Notes: a model not told the origin generated them from the letters alone. 57,836 nt of DNA from an uncultured Alphaproteobacteria bacterium (GCA_904502095.1 CAJGDG010000006.1:1-57836); one strand, 5' to 3'; numbered from the stretch's first letter, positions 1-9,459 are shown. A program made the numbers and translations.

Positions 1-1539
1 ATTTAATTCACCAACCACACCAATTGGATCATTGCTCGATTCATAGCCGGTTGTCCCTGCCTTTGGGAACAGTGTGTCAAAGGCGCTACCATTGATATAT
101 GAATAAGAATAATCAGTTGAGTCATCTGCACGATATGTATACGCATAAACACAATTTTTATCTGTATTTACAATTGCAGAACATGCGTTTTTAATATCAT
201 CATATGGTGTCCCTGCATTAATTGTGTTGTCCTTCCCAGACCCATAAACCGATGAATAGCACGCAGAACCAATACCGCCACCACATGTACGCATTGCGCA
301 TGTGCGGATTGTTTCACGACACGCATCCTTGGCCGCGGTGTCAAATTCCTGCATACGACCCTGAATCTTGGACGCCAAGATTGACTTGCGGTCATTGTGC
401 GCCAAATTAAACACTTCTTCGATAATATCGCGATCTGCCAAGTCTTTGGCCTTTGGCTTTTCGCCCATATATGTAATATGGCACGCTTCGAATCCGCCAA
501 TTGCATCTGCACATTCTGAACGCAGATATCTGTTGATATGACTGGATGTCAAAGCAGTTTCATTTTCACCCATTTTTATAATTGTTTTGAAATCACTGCT
601 GCCTGCTTCTGTTCCAACCTTTTCCGCTTCGCTGATTGCAGCCAACGATGTACCTTCGATACAGCGCAATGGGTTTTTATCGCACGCCGCCAAGATACAT
701 GCATCGATTTTCTTGTAACAACTGGACACAGCGTTCATCGCAACATAATCGGCACCTTCGTCAACCATAACAGCAATAGAACCACCAACAGTCGACAAAT
801 CACCAATACCTTCGATTAATCCGTTTGTCCGATTCATAGACTTGCTTTGTACTTTGTCGCCGAACATTTTGCGCACGCCCGACATTTGGCAACGCACCAA
901 ATGAGAATCACAATTTAACGCCTGCTTTTTAAATGAATTTTTACTGGCGCATAATTCAAAATTTTCACCACAAACATCATCGCGCTTTAAACAGTTTGTA
1001 TATCTTTTAACACAGGTCTGGTCATCATACATATTTTCGATGCGTGCAGCCTCTATCTTTTGATCCAGAATCGTACCCGCCATTGGGTATGTATAGCGGA
1101 TAATTTCATTGTCGTCATTATATTCCGCAACATTTGACAGATTGGTTATACCCGCACCACTACCAAACAATTTGGCAATTGCACTGGCCGGACATTGCAT
1201 CAGCGTACTGGTACAATCAGGCATTTGACCATGGAACAAGACATTTGTTGTACATTCGCTGAAATCTTCGCCACAAGCATCAGTATCAGACAGACATTCG
1301 GTATATGCCTCGACACATTCGACTTCGTCCATTGTGACGGTCGAAGACGACGCAGCAGCCACAACCCCAGTCGTTGTTGATGACGCAGTCAGCATTTGAT
1401 TCATACTGGGCATACGACGACCAGACGCAGAAATAACAGACGCCGTGTTAACAATCCCAGGACGCGCCGTCACCGCGAAAGCCGCAGAAATCATAGAAAA
1501 AACAGACATAAAACCAAATGTAATTTTGAAGAAATTCAT
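1..1539 (-). CDS. Secreted Cys-repeat protein, partial (C-terminus beyond left edge)
   Basis: The minus strand is open from ATG at 1539 to the window edge (513 codons, no stop), so the C-terminus is missing. A GGAG seven bases upstream supports this start. The first 22 residues form a signal peptide ending A-A-F-A, so export is likely. The mature part is cysteine rich. Two stretches of about 50 residues, starting near residues 75 and 176, are clear repeats: both have C-V-x2-YT-x-CL, then D-x-CG-x2-F-x2-C, and both end in a K-L/M-FG block. Further Cys pairs occur later (SCYKK, RTCAMRTCGGG). Paired cysteines in an exported protein suggest disulfides. I recognise no named family; function unknown. 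It is convergent with nothing and lies downstream of repeats, in the same direction as ftsK. Confidence 0.8.
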   Translation of the reverse strand, partial: MNFFKITFGFMSVFSMISAAFAVTARPGIVNTASVISASGRRMPSMNQMLTASSTTTGVVAAASSSTVTMDEVECVEAYTECLSDTDACGEDFSECTTNVLFHGQMPDCTSTLMQCPASAIAKLFGSGAGITNLSNVAEYNDDNEIIRYTYPMAGTILDQKIEAARIENMYDDQTCVKRYTNCLKRDDVCGENFELCASKNSFKKQALNCDSHLVRCQMSGVRKMFGDKVQSKSMNRTNGLIEGIGDLSTVGGSIAVMVDEGADYVAMNAVSSCYKKIDACILAACDKNPLRCIEGTSLAAISEAEKVGTEAGSSDFKTIIKMGENETALTSSHINRYLRSECADAIGGFEACHITYMGEKPKAKDLADRDIIEEVFNLAHNDRKSILASKIQGRMQEFDTAAKDACRETIRTCAMRTCGGGIGSACYSSVYGSGKDNTINAGTPYDDIKNACSAIVNTDKNCVYAYTYRADDSTDYSYSYINGSAFDTLFPKAGTTGYESSNDPIGVVGELN

Positions 1540-1705
1540 CCCCTTGCTCCATGTTATAATATTGTATTTTAACATATTGCGCGAATTATGGAAAGCAAAA
1601 AATTACGAAAGATTGAAAATATTGCACCCTTTTTATGACTTTGCGTATTTTCTTTTATCGTTCTGAGAAAAGTTTCCGCTTTAAAAATTTTTTTCAAGAA
1701 AAAAT

Positions 1706-1845
1706 TCGTCATCCTGGGGCTTTTCGCGTTCTTCTTCGTCATCCTGGGGCTTGACCCCAGGATCCAGGTCTATCCTGCTTTTTTATTTGTGTGCGCGTTG
1801 CGCACATTCACCTGGGTCCTGGGGTCAAGCCCCAGGATGACGAAA
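1706..1845. repeat. Large inverted repeat (TCATCCTGGGG family)
   Basis: Arms at about 1731-1769 and 1810-1844 are near-perfect reverse complements built around TCATCCTGGGGCTTGACCCC, itself palindromic. A smaller hairpin (tgtgcgc/gcgcaca) sits in the loop at 1790-1807, and a partial extra copy of the arm start lies at 1706-1720. This looks like the dispersed GC-rich palindromes known from Rickettsiales and other alphaproteobacteria. It separates the Cys-repeat gene from the ftsK 3' region and shows no coding potential. Confidence 0.8.
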
Positions 1846-1891
1846 GAGAGTAAGTTCGTTTTTCTTGAACCTTTCCTCACTTAAAAACACC

Positions 1892-2113
1892 GTTCGTGAT
1901 TAGCGGAAAATAAATTAGAATAATTTAGATGTAAGTAGTGCCGGCAATGTAGTGTACAAACGCTACATGAAATTCCCGAACAAAAAAACACCCCGTGATT
2001 AGCGTAAAATAAATTAGAATAATTTAGATAAAAACAAAAACGATGGCGTAGTGTACATAACGCTACATGAGCCATCGTTTTTGTTTTTAGATATGTTATT
2101 ATAATTTATTTTA
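1892..2113 (-). repeat. Palindromic element array 1 (two units), at the 3' end of ftsK
   Basis: Two units, 1892-1991 and 1992-2113. Each begins GTGATTAGCG, then an AT-rich palindrome (TAAATTAGAATAATTTA), then a hairpin with core GTAGTGTAC..AACGCTAC. The unit next to ftsK is a full palindrome: its outer ends (aaaataaatta/taatttatttt) and arms (aaacgatggc/gccatcgttt) all pair, and it ends at the ftsK stop codon. The distal unit has unmatched arms (gtgccggcaat on one side, attcccgaac on the other). The gene-proximal unit is identical from aaaataaatta onward to the last unit of the array behind yebC. No ORF. Confidence 0.9.
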
Positions 2114-4381
2114 CAGGATGTGACGCTTGTTGTTCGCATCAGGCGCTGACACAATACCATCTGCCTCCATACGCTCCATAAAACCGGCGGCCTTGTTATA
2201 GCCAATCTGCAAACGGCGCTGGATATATGAAATAGTTGGCTTTTTATCGCGAATTACACACTCTTTGGCGCGTTCGTATAAATCGCCGTCTTTGTCGCAT
2301 GCGCCACTGCCACCAAACCCGGCAACATCCGCGCCACCAGACGCATCAGCAGAATCTGTCACACCATCGGCATATTCTGGTTCGCCCTGGGAACGCAAGA
2401 AATCACCAACACGCTTTAATTCACGGTCATCAATAAAGGCACCGTGGATACGCACAGGAACGCGCCCTGCTTCGCTGAACAGCATATCACCCATAGCCAA
2501 CAATTGTTCCGCGCCACCTTCGCCCAAGCAAGTCACACTGTCGATACGACTGCGCGCCTGGAACGAAATACGCGTTGGGAAATTCGCTTTGATAACACCG
2601 GTAATTGTTGTTGCGTCTGGTCGCTGGGTCGCCATAACCAAGTGGATACCCGCCGCACGCGCTTTTTGCGCAATGCGTTGAACACAGGCTTCTACATCCT
2701 TGCGCGCCAGACTCATTAGATCTGCAACCTCGTCAATAATGATTACCATATATGGCATATCGGAAATATCAACTTCTTGGGTTTCGAATAATAATTCGCC
2801 AGTCTCTTCATCCGTTCCAACCGCGACCTGCTTTGTGACAACTTCACCATTGGCACGTTTCTGCGCTGCAATTTCATTATAAGATTCAATATTACGCGCA
2901 TTTAAAACCTGCAACTGTTTATATCTTTCTTCCATTTCGCGCACAGCCCACTTTAACGCGTTAACCGCAGGCTCTGGTTCCAATTTTACAATCGGTGTAA
3001 TCAAATGCGGAATATCATCCCAGAAACCAAAGTCAACCCCCTTTGGGTCAATAATAATCAGTTTGCACTTATCAGGCGTAAAATGATACACAATCGATGT
3101 GATAATAGACTGTACAAATACAGATTTACCAGAACCTGTACGCCCTGCGACCAACATATGTGGCATCTTTGCCAAATCAAAATACATTGGATTTCCACCA
3201 ATATCAACACCCAACGCCAATGGGATTTTATACTTAGATTCCACAAACAATGGATTTTCCATCAGCCCACGATAGCGCACAGTCTGACGCGTCAAATTAA
3301 CCATTTCAACACCAATTAACTGGGTTCGTGGTATGTGCGCAATACGAATACTTTCTGTTGCCATCGCGCGCGTCATATCTGTCACAGTTTTATTAACATC
3401 TGCCATACGCGTACCATCGTCAGGCATAAATTCATACAATGTGACGATTGGCCCTGGCTTTATCCCGACAACCTTGCCACGCACGCCGTATTGAGCAAAC
3501 TTAACCTCCATACTGCGGGCATTTTGCTTTAATTCTGGGGTCACAGAATATTTACTGAAATTAGATTTTTCCAAAAATTTGGTATCTGGCAAATCATAGA
3601 CAACCGCCGCACCCGCGCGCCGTGGTGCAACCTTTTTGGGCGCACGTTTTCGCAACAAAGAACGTTTTGGTATCTCTTCTTCACCACCGTCTTCATCGCC
3701 GTCTTCATCGCCATCTTCGTCACCATCTTCGTCATCATCTTTGTCACCATCTTCGTCACCATCTTCATCGGTGCCTTGTGCCATCGGCATCAAATGAAAC
3801 GCAGACAAAATCACACGTGTCCAACGCACAATTATGCGCCACGCCATACGCAAATGCGCCAGATTAATATGCAACAAAACCCCTGCAATAACAAAGAACC
3901 CACATAAACATAATAACCCAATAACAACGGATAACGCACCACCCAAAATCACACCAAAATCAGACGCCACAATAACGCCAAAAATACCACCAAATGTCGA
4001 TGACGGCGCGACTAAACCAAAACCAGACGCACCCAAACATATCGCAATAAAACCACGCAGAATATTATATTCTGGCATTTCATCGTACGATATACCCAAC
4101 GCCTTTAGTCCAGACCAACGCGCCAAAGACAAAAATAAAAACAACCCAGGAATAACACCAATCGCATATCTAACAAAACCAACAATATGCCCCATCACAG
4201 ATTGATTACCAAAAGTACTGGACACGCCATAGCCATCCAGATACGGATTATAAAACACCAGCGCAAAGGTCGCCCAAATGCACAATAAAAATATGCACAC
4301 CCCGATAATACGCTGAGTCAAACTTTTCAGCGCACCCGAAATACCTGTTGGTAAAAATTTTGTTTTTTCTTTCCTTGTCAT
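2111..4381 (-). CDS. ftsK: DNA translocase FtsK
   Basis: Septum-anchored hexameric DNA pump that moves the chromosome terminus at division and activates XerCD; a xerD gene lies 9 kb away. The 756 residues show hydrophobic membrane segments within about 25-170, an unusual Asp/Gly/Glu-rich linker (205-236), the alpha/beta motor with Walker A GRTGSGKS (412-420) and Walker B MVIIIDEVADLM, and a C-terminal winged-helix gamma domain (IQRRLQIGYNKAAGFMERM). The linker is much shorter than in E. coli FtsK and is coded by a 12-nt minisatellite. The start at 4381 lacks a strong ribosome site. The stop codon lies at the edge of a palindromic repeat element. Confidence 0.95.
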   Translation of the reverse strand: MTRKEKTKFLPTGISGALKSLTQRIIGVCIFLLCIWATFALVFYNPYLDGYGVSSTFGNQSVMGHIVGFVRYAIGVIPGLFLFLSLARWSGLKALGISYDEMPEYNILRGFIAICLGASGFGLVAPSSTFGGIFGVIVASDFGVILGGALSVVIGLLCLCGFFVIAGVLLHINLAHLRMAWRIIVRWTRVILSAFHLMPMAQGTDEDGDEDGDKDDDEDGDEDGDEDGDEDGGEEEIPKRSLLRKRAPKKVAPRRAGAAVVYDLPDTKFLEKSNFSKYSVTPELKQNARSMEVKFAQYGVRGKVVGIKPGPIVTLYEFMPDDGTRMADVNKTVTDMTRAMATESIRIAHIPRTQLIGVEMVNLTRQTVRYRGLMENPLFVESKYKIPLALGVDIGGNPMYFDLAKMPHMLVAGRTGSGKSVFVQSIITSIVYHFTPDKCKLIIIDPKGVDFGFWDDIPHLITPIVKLEPEPAVNALKWAVREMEERYKQLQVLNARNIESYNEIAAQKRANGEVVTKQVAVGTDEETGELLFETQEVDISDMPYMVIIIDEVADLMSLARKDVEACVQRIAQKARAAGIHLVMATQRPDATTITGVIKANFPTRISFQARSRIDSVTCLGEGGAEQLLAMGDMLFSEAGRVPVRIHGAFIDDRELKRVGDFLRSQGEPEYADGVTDSADASGGADVAGFGGSGACDKDGDLYERAKECVIRDKKPTISYIQRRLQIGYNKAAGFMERMEADGIVSAPDANNKRHIL
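3674..3769 (-). repeat. Minisatellite coding the FtsK Asp-rich linker
   Basis: Imperfect tandem repeats of a 12-nt unit (gtcttcatcgcc/gtcaccatcttc on the plus strand), coding repeated D-E-D-G. It falls within ftsK codons 205-236, between the membrane part and the motor. Such a tract can expand or contract in frame by slippage. Confidence 0.85.
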
Positions 4382-4447
4382 ATCAGGTGCATTTTATCAC
4401 ATTTTTAACAAAAAAAATAGGCGATTATTTCAATCACCTAGATTTTT

Positions 4448-5131
4448 TTAATTTTTCTTTAACTGATGCCACTTTACGATATCGGCAATCGCCATACCCA
4501 AAAACGCACCCAGTATAACATCTGTTGGCCAATGCGCACCGTATGCAATTCGCGAAAAACCAATCAAAATCGCCAATGTCCATGTAAACCATTTATAGCG
4601 TGGCGCCAACATACCAATCATAACCAATCCTGCAAAGCTTATCATTGTATGACCTGATGGCATTGAATTAAACGCCCAATCCAATGATGGCGGATAAAAA
4701 CCAGTCATATCCAACGCTTCAAAAAAGATGGGACGCGTACGACCAATCAGCGTCTTTAAAACTTTGACCACAATGCCTGCAGACAAAACACTGTAAAAAA
4801 TCAGCGCAGCATGACTGGTTTTAGTTTTAGTATAAATTTCACGCACCGTTCTGCGCAAAGACATATTATTAGATTTATCCCTGAAGCAAAATTCAGAATT
4901 CATATATTTTTTTGCGCATAAAACAACAAACGCAATAAAAGACGCCGCAAACCAAACCTTGGCACTGAACAGCCCATCAAACACGCCCCACACGCCACAA
5001 TTCAATTTTCTGATTAATATATACAGAGGCTTATCAAACCAAAAAATTCCACACAAAACAATCGCCAGTGTAATCACACCTGCAGCCGCCATCTTGCGCC
5101 ATTTAATTTCATTTGTCGTACTTAAAAACAT
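4448..5131 (-). CDS. PAP2-family membrane phosphatase
   Basis: Integral-membrane acid phosphatase of the PAP2 superfamily. All three signature motifs are present: K-x6-RP (KTLIGRTRP), PSGH, and SR-x5-H-x3-D (SRIAYGAHWPTD), so the active site is complete. Several hydrophobic segments surround them. Family members dephosphorylate undecaprenyl pyrophosphate, phosphatidylglycerophosphate or lipid A; the substrate cannot be fixed from sequence. ATG at 5131 follows AGGGG by seven bases and is preferred over a GTG two codons upstream, giving 227 residues. It lies 16 bases downstream of the S41-like gene on the same strand and may be cotranscribed. Confidence 0.85.
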   Translation of the reverse strand: MFLSTTNEIKWRKMAAAGVITLAIVLCGIFWFDKPLYILIRKLNCGVWGVFDGLFSAKVWFAASFIAFVVLCAKKYMNSEFCFRDKSNNMSLRRTVREIYTKTKTSHAALIFYSVLSAGIVVKVLKTLIGRTRPIFFEALDMTGFYPPSLDWAFNSMPSGHTMISFAGLVMIGMLAPRYKWFTWTLAILIGFSRIAYGAHWPTDVILGAFLGMAIADIVKWHQLKKN

Positions 5132-5153
5132 TTCCACACCCCTAATCTTTTTT

Positions 5154-6659
5154 TTATTTAATCAACAACGCATCATAAACCTTCTTGTCAGTCAATATAT
5201 TAACCGACACAGCCATTGCCAACGCATCTTCATCTGCCCCAGATGTTATCACAGGGCAACCGCGTCTGATATCTTCTGGCTTTACATTTGGTTCCCGATT
5301 AAAATCACGCGCATTAAAATTATCATTTATAACATTTAAAAAGAACGCATTTTGTTGTTGGCTGGAACGAATATTAGACAAACAAACAATCGGGAACAGT
5401 CCACGACCGTCGATATTATTTCCCTGCCCTGTCTTGATAGACTTGTTCAACAATTCCAATGCGCCGCCATTATCTAAATCGATTACAGTTGCAATTCTGG
5501 CACTGCCGGCTGTTGGCGTACCAACCAAAACACCACGCGTATTTTCATAAAAAGCACTGGCAACCGCTTCGGCTGTACCGCGTGTTTGATTAGACATCAG
5601 CACAACCACAGGAGCGTCCGTAATTGCATCTGCAGACGGCACAACTTCGACTTCATCCATTGCTGTTTCAACAATACGCATCACAGGCTTGGCGCCAACG
5701 AACAAACCCGCCAATTTTGCAGCCGCCCGTTCATCATCACCACTGGACGCACGCAAATCCAAAACAATACCTGAAATATCGGCATATTCGTTCAGTGCGC
5801 GTTTAATAATATCAACAGCGTTATCCGAAATTTTATGAACCACTATTTCCAACAACGCATTATCATTATTTGTTGGGCGATGAATAATATCCGCATCTGC
5901 AACAACAACAGTCGCACGACGCAACACCACATCTTTACTGCCTGCCGGGGTCAAAGTCTTGATTTTTACCGTACCGGAATTAAAGCCACGCATAACCGCC
6001 GCCAAATCAGCATCAGACATTTCACGAACATCACGACCATTAATTTGAATAATCAAATCGTCTGCCTGAATTCCTGCTGTATCCGCCGGCGTACCACGGA
6101 ACACACCATCAACCCTGAAATTACCACGAACATCACGTGCGCCATTAATACCAATACTGGTCAACAGACGACCATCTTCTGCGATTTGCGCATCTTTGGA
6201 AAAAATATATCTGCCATTTTCATCCAAACCACGCATAATACCATCAACAACGAACTGATAAACCTCGCTCTGCGACAATTTTTTTATATATGGATCATAC
6301 GCACGCATTTTCAAAACAAGCGCGGTTGTAATTTCACCAAACGCATCCCAATCCTGATTTTTTGGTCGTGGAAAATTCGCAACAATAGAATCCCCCCAAA
6401 CTAAAACGACCCGCTCATCAGTCGCAGCAATATGTGCAGACGGACTTAAATTTTCCAGGCTTTCAATTGCGACATTTAAATTTTTACCGCCCCACTTTAC
6501 CCCATCTAGCTTTTCATACACATCAGCAAATGTCTGGGACATTTCAAAAACAGGCAAGCCATCTTGAATTGGTTCATCTTCGTAAAACAAACCATCAGCA
6601 TACAATGGCGTCGCGCACAAGGTTAAAAATAATCCTAAAAATATTTTTGTTATTCTCAT
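5154..6659 (-). CDS. S41/C-terminal-processing-protease-like protein, predicted inactive
   Basis: Exported protein: signal peptide (MRITKIFLGLFLTLCATPLYA), an N-terminal region, a PDZ domain at about 165-245 and an S41-like domain at about 255-430. Aligned by eye to the E. coli Prc block SASASE...D...TFGKG, spacing is conserved but the catalytic Ser is Gly361 (in TRGTAE), the catalytic Lys is Ser386 (in PTAGS) and the Asp is Glu372. The usual LDLRGNPGG is degraded to LDLRASSGD. The fold is therefore probably kept without protease chemistry, perhaps as a peptide-binding scaffold. The start at 6659 follows a GGGGGG ribosome site; an in-frame start nine codons upstream would lie before it. 501 residues. 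Confidence 0.8.
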   Translation of the reverse strand: MRITKIFLGLFLTLCATPLYADGLFYEDEPIQDGLPVFEMSQTFADVYEKLDGVKWGGKNLNVAIESLENLSPSAHIAATDERVVLVWGDSIVANFPRPKNQDWDAFGEITTALVLKMRAYDPYIKKLSQSEVYQFVVDGIMRGLDENGRYIFSKDAQIAEDGRLLTSIGINGARDVRGNFRVDGVFRGTPADTAGIQADDLIIQINGRDVREMSDADLAAVMRGFNSGTVKIKTLTPAGSKDVVLRRATVVVADADIIHRPTNNDNALLEIVVHKISDNAVDIIKRALNEYADISGIVLDLRASSGDDERAAAKLAGLFVGAKPVMRIVETAMDEVEVVPSADAITDAPVVVLMSNQTRGTAEAVASAFYENTRGVLVGTPTAGSARIATVIDLDNGGALELLNKSIKTGQGNNIDGRGLFPIVCLSNIRSSQQQNAFFLNVINDNFNARDFNREPNVKPEDIRRGCPVITSGADEDALAMAVSVNILTDKKVYDALLIK

Positions 6660-6691
6660 TTCATCATCCCCCCATGCGCACACCAAACAAT

Positions 6692-7558
6692 TTATTTATC
6701 TGTATCGCGTAAATTAAAGTTAAACAAAATCATATTTGATATAAAGATACTGGTAAATGTTCCCATTACAACAGAGAATCCCATTGCCAAAGCGAATTCA
6801 CGCAGCATCTGACCACCAAACAAATACAAACCAACCATCGCCAACAATGTTGAAACAGATGTCAACATTGTTCGTCTGAACATTTCACTGACCGACAAAT
6901 CAATCAATTCTGCCATTGGCATTTTGTGATATTTTTTCACATTTTCATCGATACGGTCATAGTTTACAACCTTGTCATTAATCGAATATCCAATACCCGT
7001 CAAGATAACGGCAATTGCTGTCTGATTAAATTCCAACCCTGTAATAGAAAAGAACCCAAACATCAAAATAAAGTCCAAGAACAAAGACACAAATGCACCA
7101 ACCGCATAACCACCTTTGTATCGAACCCAAACATAGATTGCCATCATAATAAACGCAAAGAATATCGCTAAAATACCACCACGAATTAATTCGCCACCAA
7201 TTTTTGGACCAACGATTTGAACCTGAGAATATTCAACCTTATTTCCCAAAATTTCTTTGATTTCAGACACACGTTCGTTTTGTTGTGCATCAGTTGAATT
7301 CTTTGGCAATCCCAAACGCACCAAGATAGCTTTGCCATCAACCTGTTGCAATTCTGGATTAAAAACAGCCAAATCAGCACGCATTTTATCAATAGTATAA
7401 GACTGTTCCACTGGCGTCACTTCCATTGAAATACCACCAGAAAAGTCGATACCATAATTTAATCCGCGTACCAACAACGAAAACACAGACAACAACACCA
7501 ACGCGCCCGAAACCAGATACGCCAGTTTACGATATTTCATAATATGCAGCATAACCAT
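6692..7558 (-). CDS. secF: Protein translocase subunit SecF
   Basis: Inner-membrane partner of SecD; the pair uses proton-motive force to pull preproteins out of SecYEG. It has an N-terminal membrane helix, the periplasmic segment with GLNYGIDFSGG, and a cluster of five C-terminal helices containing the RND-type GIGYSINDKVVNYDR segment. ATG at 7558 with GGGGG eight bases upstream is preferred over a TTG five codons earlier. 288 residues, normal for SecF. It lies 17 bases after secD in the conserved yajC-secD-secF order. Confidence 0.95.
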   Translation of the reverse strand: MVMLHIMKYRKLAYLVSGALVLLSVFSLLVRGLNYGIDFSGGISMEVTPVEQSYTIDKMRADLAVFNPELQQVDGKAILVRLGLPKNSTDAQQNERVSEIKEILGNKVEYSQVQIVGPKIGGELIRGGILAIFFAFIMMAIYVWVRYKGGYAVGAFVSLFLDFILMFGFFSITGLEFNQTAIAVILTGIGYSINDKVVNYDRIDENVKKYHKMPMAELIDLSVSEMFRRTMLTSVSTLLAMVGLYLFGGQMLREFALAMGFSVVMGTFTSIFISNMILFNFNLRDTDK

Positions 7559-7575
7559 ATCAATTACCCCCAAAC

Positions 7576-9129
7576 TTATTTTGCATAACCAATTTTTTTA
7601 TTTTTACCGTTCATATACCAATCGATTAAAACCTTTGACAACCAGACACAAGTAAACAATGTTGTCAAAATACCAATTGATAATGTGACCGCGAACCCAC
7701 GAATTGGACCTGCACCAAATTGAAACAAAACCAACGCGCAAATCAAAGTGGTTAAGTTTCCGTCCAAAACAGTCTTCATAGAACGATCAAACCCCATATT
7801 TACCGCACGCAAAGACGGCGTGCCAGCCTTGATTTCATCGCGTATACGTTCGAACGGCAACACATTTGCGTCAACCGCCATACCCAATGTCAAAACGATA
7901 CCGGCAATACCAGGCAATGTTAAAGTCGCCCCAAACAAAGCAGTCAACCCAACAATCATACCCAAATTCACCATCAGCGCAACCCCAGCAATCACGCCGA
8001 ACAAACGATAAACAAAGAATAAGAAGATAAAGATAAACAGCACACCAACAATTGAGCCAATCTTACCAGCTTCAATTGTGTCTGCACCTAATCCCGCACC
8101 AACAACGCGTTCTTCGATAACCTGTAATGGTGCCGGCAACGCGCCGCTGCGCAACAGAACAGCCAAATCTTTTGCACCCTGTAAAGTAAAGCCGCCAGAA
8201 ATCTGACCACGTCCACCAGGAATCGGCTCACGAATAACAGGTGCAGACAAAACCTTGCCGTCCAAAACAATTGCAAATCTTTCATTTACATGTTCTGTTG
8301 TCAGCTTTGCAAATCTGCGCGCCCCAGATGCATCAAACACAGTCGAAACAACCGGCATATTATGCTGGTCAAATTCCGCCTGAGAATCCTTTAATGATTC
8401 GCCCGACACTTCTACACGTGAATAAACAGGAACCATTTGTCCAGGCGCATCCATATAAGGCAAAAACTCCGTACCGTTTGGCGCACGACCAGACGCAATC
8501 TGTTCGCTGGAAACATTTTCATTTACCAAATGGAAAGTCATCTTTGCGGTCTGACCAATCAGGTTTTTAATATGTTCTGGATTATCAACCCCCGGCAATT
8601 GAACCAAGATATATTTTCCGCCCTGACTCTGAATAGAAGGTTCTTTTGTCCCCAGCGCATCAATACGACGACGAACAATCTCGATACTACGCGCCAATGC
8701 GTCCTTTACCATTTCTTGCTTTTGCGCGTCCGAATAAGACAAAGTTATTGTTTTTCCATCTGATTCAATATCAACGGTTGTCCCAAAGTTAGCCTTTAAA
8801 CGCCCCTTGGCATTAGAAACATCTTTTTCATCACGCACAACCAAAGACACCACACCATCATGATTGCGCAAATTAGAAAAACGAATAACGCCCTTGTTTC
8901 TATCAATCAAACTGCTGCGTGTTTCTTCATACAATTGTTGAGTCTTTTCCTGAAACATTGTATTTGTATCTGCCTCTAACAACAATTGCGCCCCACCCTT
9001 TAAGTCCAAGCCCAATGATACAGGCCCAATCCACGATGGGAAATAAGGCGCCAATTTCGGCGACAATGTCGGCACAGCCAACAAAACACAAAATACGGCA
9101 GTAAAAATGATTGCCAACTTTTTAAACAT
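7576..9129 (-). CDS. secD: Protein translocase subunit SecD
   Basis: Membrane subunit of the SecDF export motor. An N-terminal helix is followed by the signature GLDLKGGAQLLLEAD, a large periplasmic region (P1, about residues 60-340) and five C-terminal helices with GMAVDANVLPFERIRDE, where the Asp and Arg belong to the proton path. 517 residues. AAAGGG upstream supports the ATG at 9129. Placed between yajC and secF in one operon. Confidence 0.96.
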   Translation of the reverse strand: MFKKLAIIFTAVFCVLLAVPTLSPKLAPYFPSWIGPVSLGLDLKGGAQLLLEADTNTMFQEKTQQLYEETRSSLIDRNKGVIRFSNLRNHDGVVSLVVRDEKDVSNAKGRLKANFGTTVDIESDGKTITLSYSDAQKQEMVKDALARSIEIVRRRIDALGTKEPSIQSQGGKYILVQLPGVDNPEHIKNLIGQTAKMTFHLVNENVSSEQIASGRAPNGTEFLPYMDAPGQMVPVYSRVEVSGESLKDSQAEFDQHNMPVVSTVFDASGARRFAKLTTEHVNERFAIVLDGKVLSAPVIREPIPGGRGQISGGFTLQGAKDLAVLLRSGALPAPLQVIEERVVGAGLGADTIEAGKIGSIVGVLFIFIFLFFVYRLFGVIAGVALMVNLGMIVGLTALFGATLTLPGIAGIVLTLGMAVDANVLPFERIRDEIKAGTPSLRAVNMGFDRSMKTVLDGNLTTLICALVLFQFGAGPIRGFAVTLSIGILTTLFTCVWLSKVLIDWYMNGKNKKIGYAK

Positions 9130-9144
9130 AACGATACCCTTTCT

Positions 9145-9459
9145 TTATTCTACACTTGCCACTGCGTTTTTGGCAAATTCCAAAACCACGCCTTTGGCAA
9201 CTTCTACTTCGATTGTTTTTTCATTTACTTTTTTAATTGTTCCATAAATGCCAGCCGCCATAACGCGATTACCTACCTTTAAAGAATCCAACATTTTTTG
9301 ATATTCCGCCATACGCTTTTTGTTTGGACGAACCATCAATAAATAGATAACGCCAAACACAACAACGCAATACAATACCATACCCCAAAAACCATTTTGT
9401 GGTGCGGCAGCTGCACCTGTTTGTACAACTGTATCAACAACTTCGGCTGTTTGTTCCAT
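9145..9459 (-). CDS. yajC: Preprotein translocase accessory subunit YajC
   Basis: Small single-span protein that associates with SecDF. 104 residues: a short acidic, Ala-rich N-terminus, one membrane helix (about 26-44), then the family motif RPNKKRMAEYQKMLDSLKVG and a small beta domain (GIYGTIKKV). A strong ribosome site (AAGGAG) precedes the ATG. First gene of yajC-secD-secF; 71 bases separate it from mutL upstream. Confidence 0.94.
   Translation of the reverse strand: MEQTAEVVDTVVQTGAAAAPQNGFWGMVLYCVVVFGVIYLLMVRPNKKRMAEYQKMLDSLKVGNRVMAAGIYGTIKKVNEKTIEVEVAKGVVLEFAKNAVASVE

Noticed and set aside
1900..1931. The AT-rich palindrome TAAATTAGAATAATTTA as a dif site
   Set aside because: It has two 7-base arms around GAA and not the 11-6-11 XerC/XerD layout; it also occurs in every unit, whereas dif is single copy.
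3622..3867. Plus-strand His-rich ORF opposite ftsK
   Set aside because: It is the antisense of the Asp-rich minisatellite and has no independent support.
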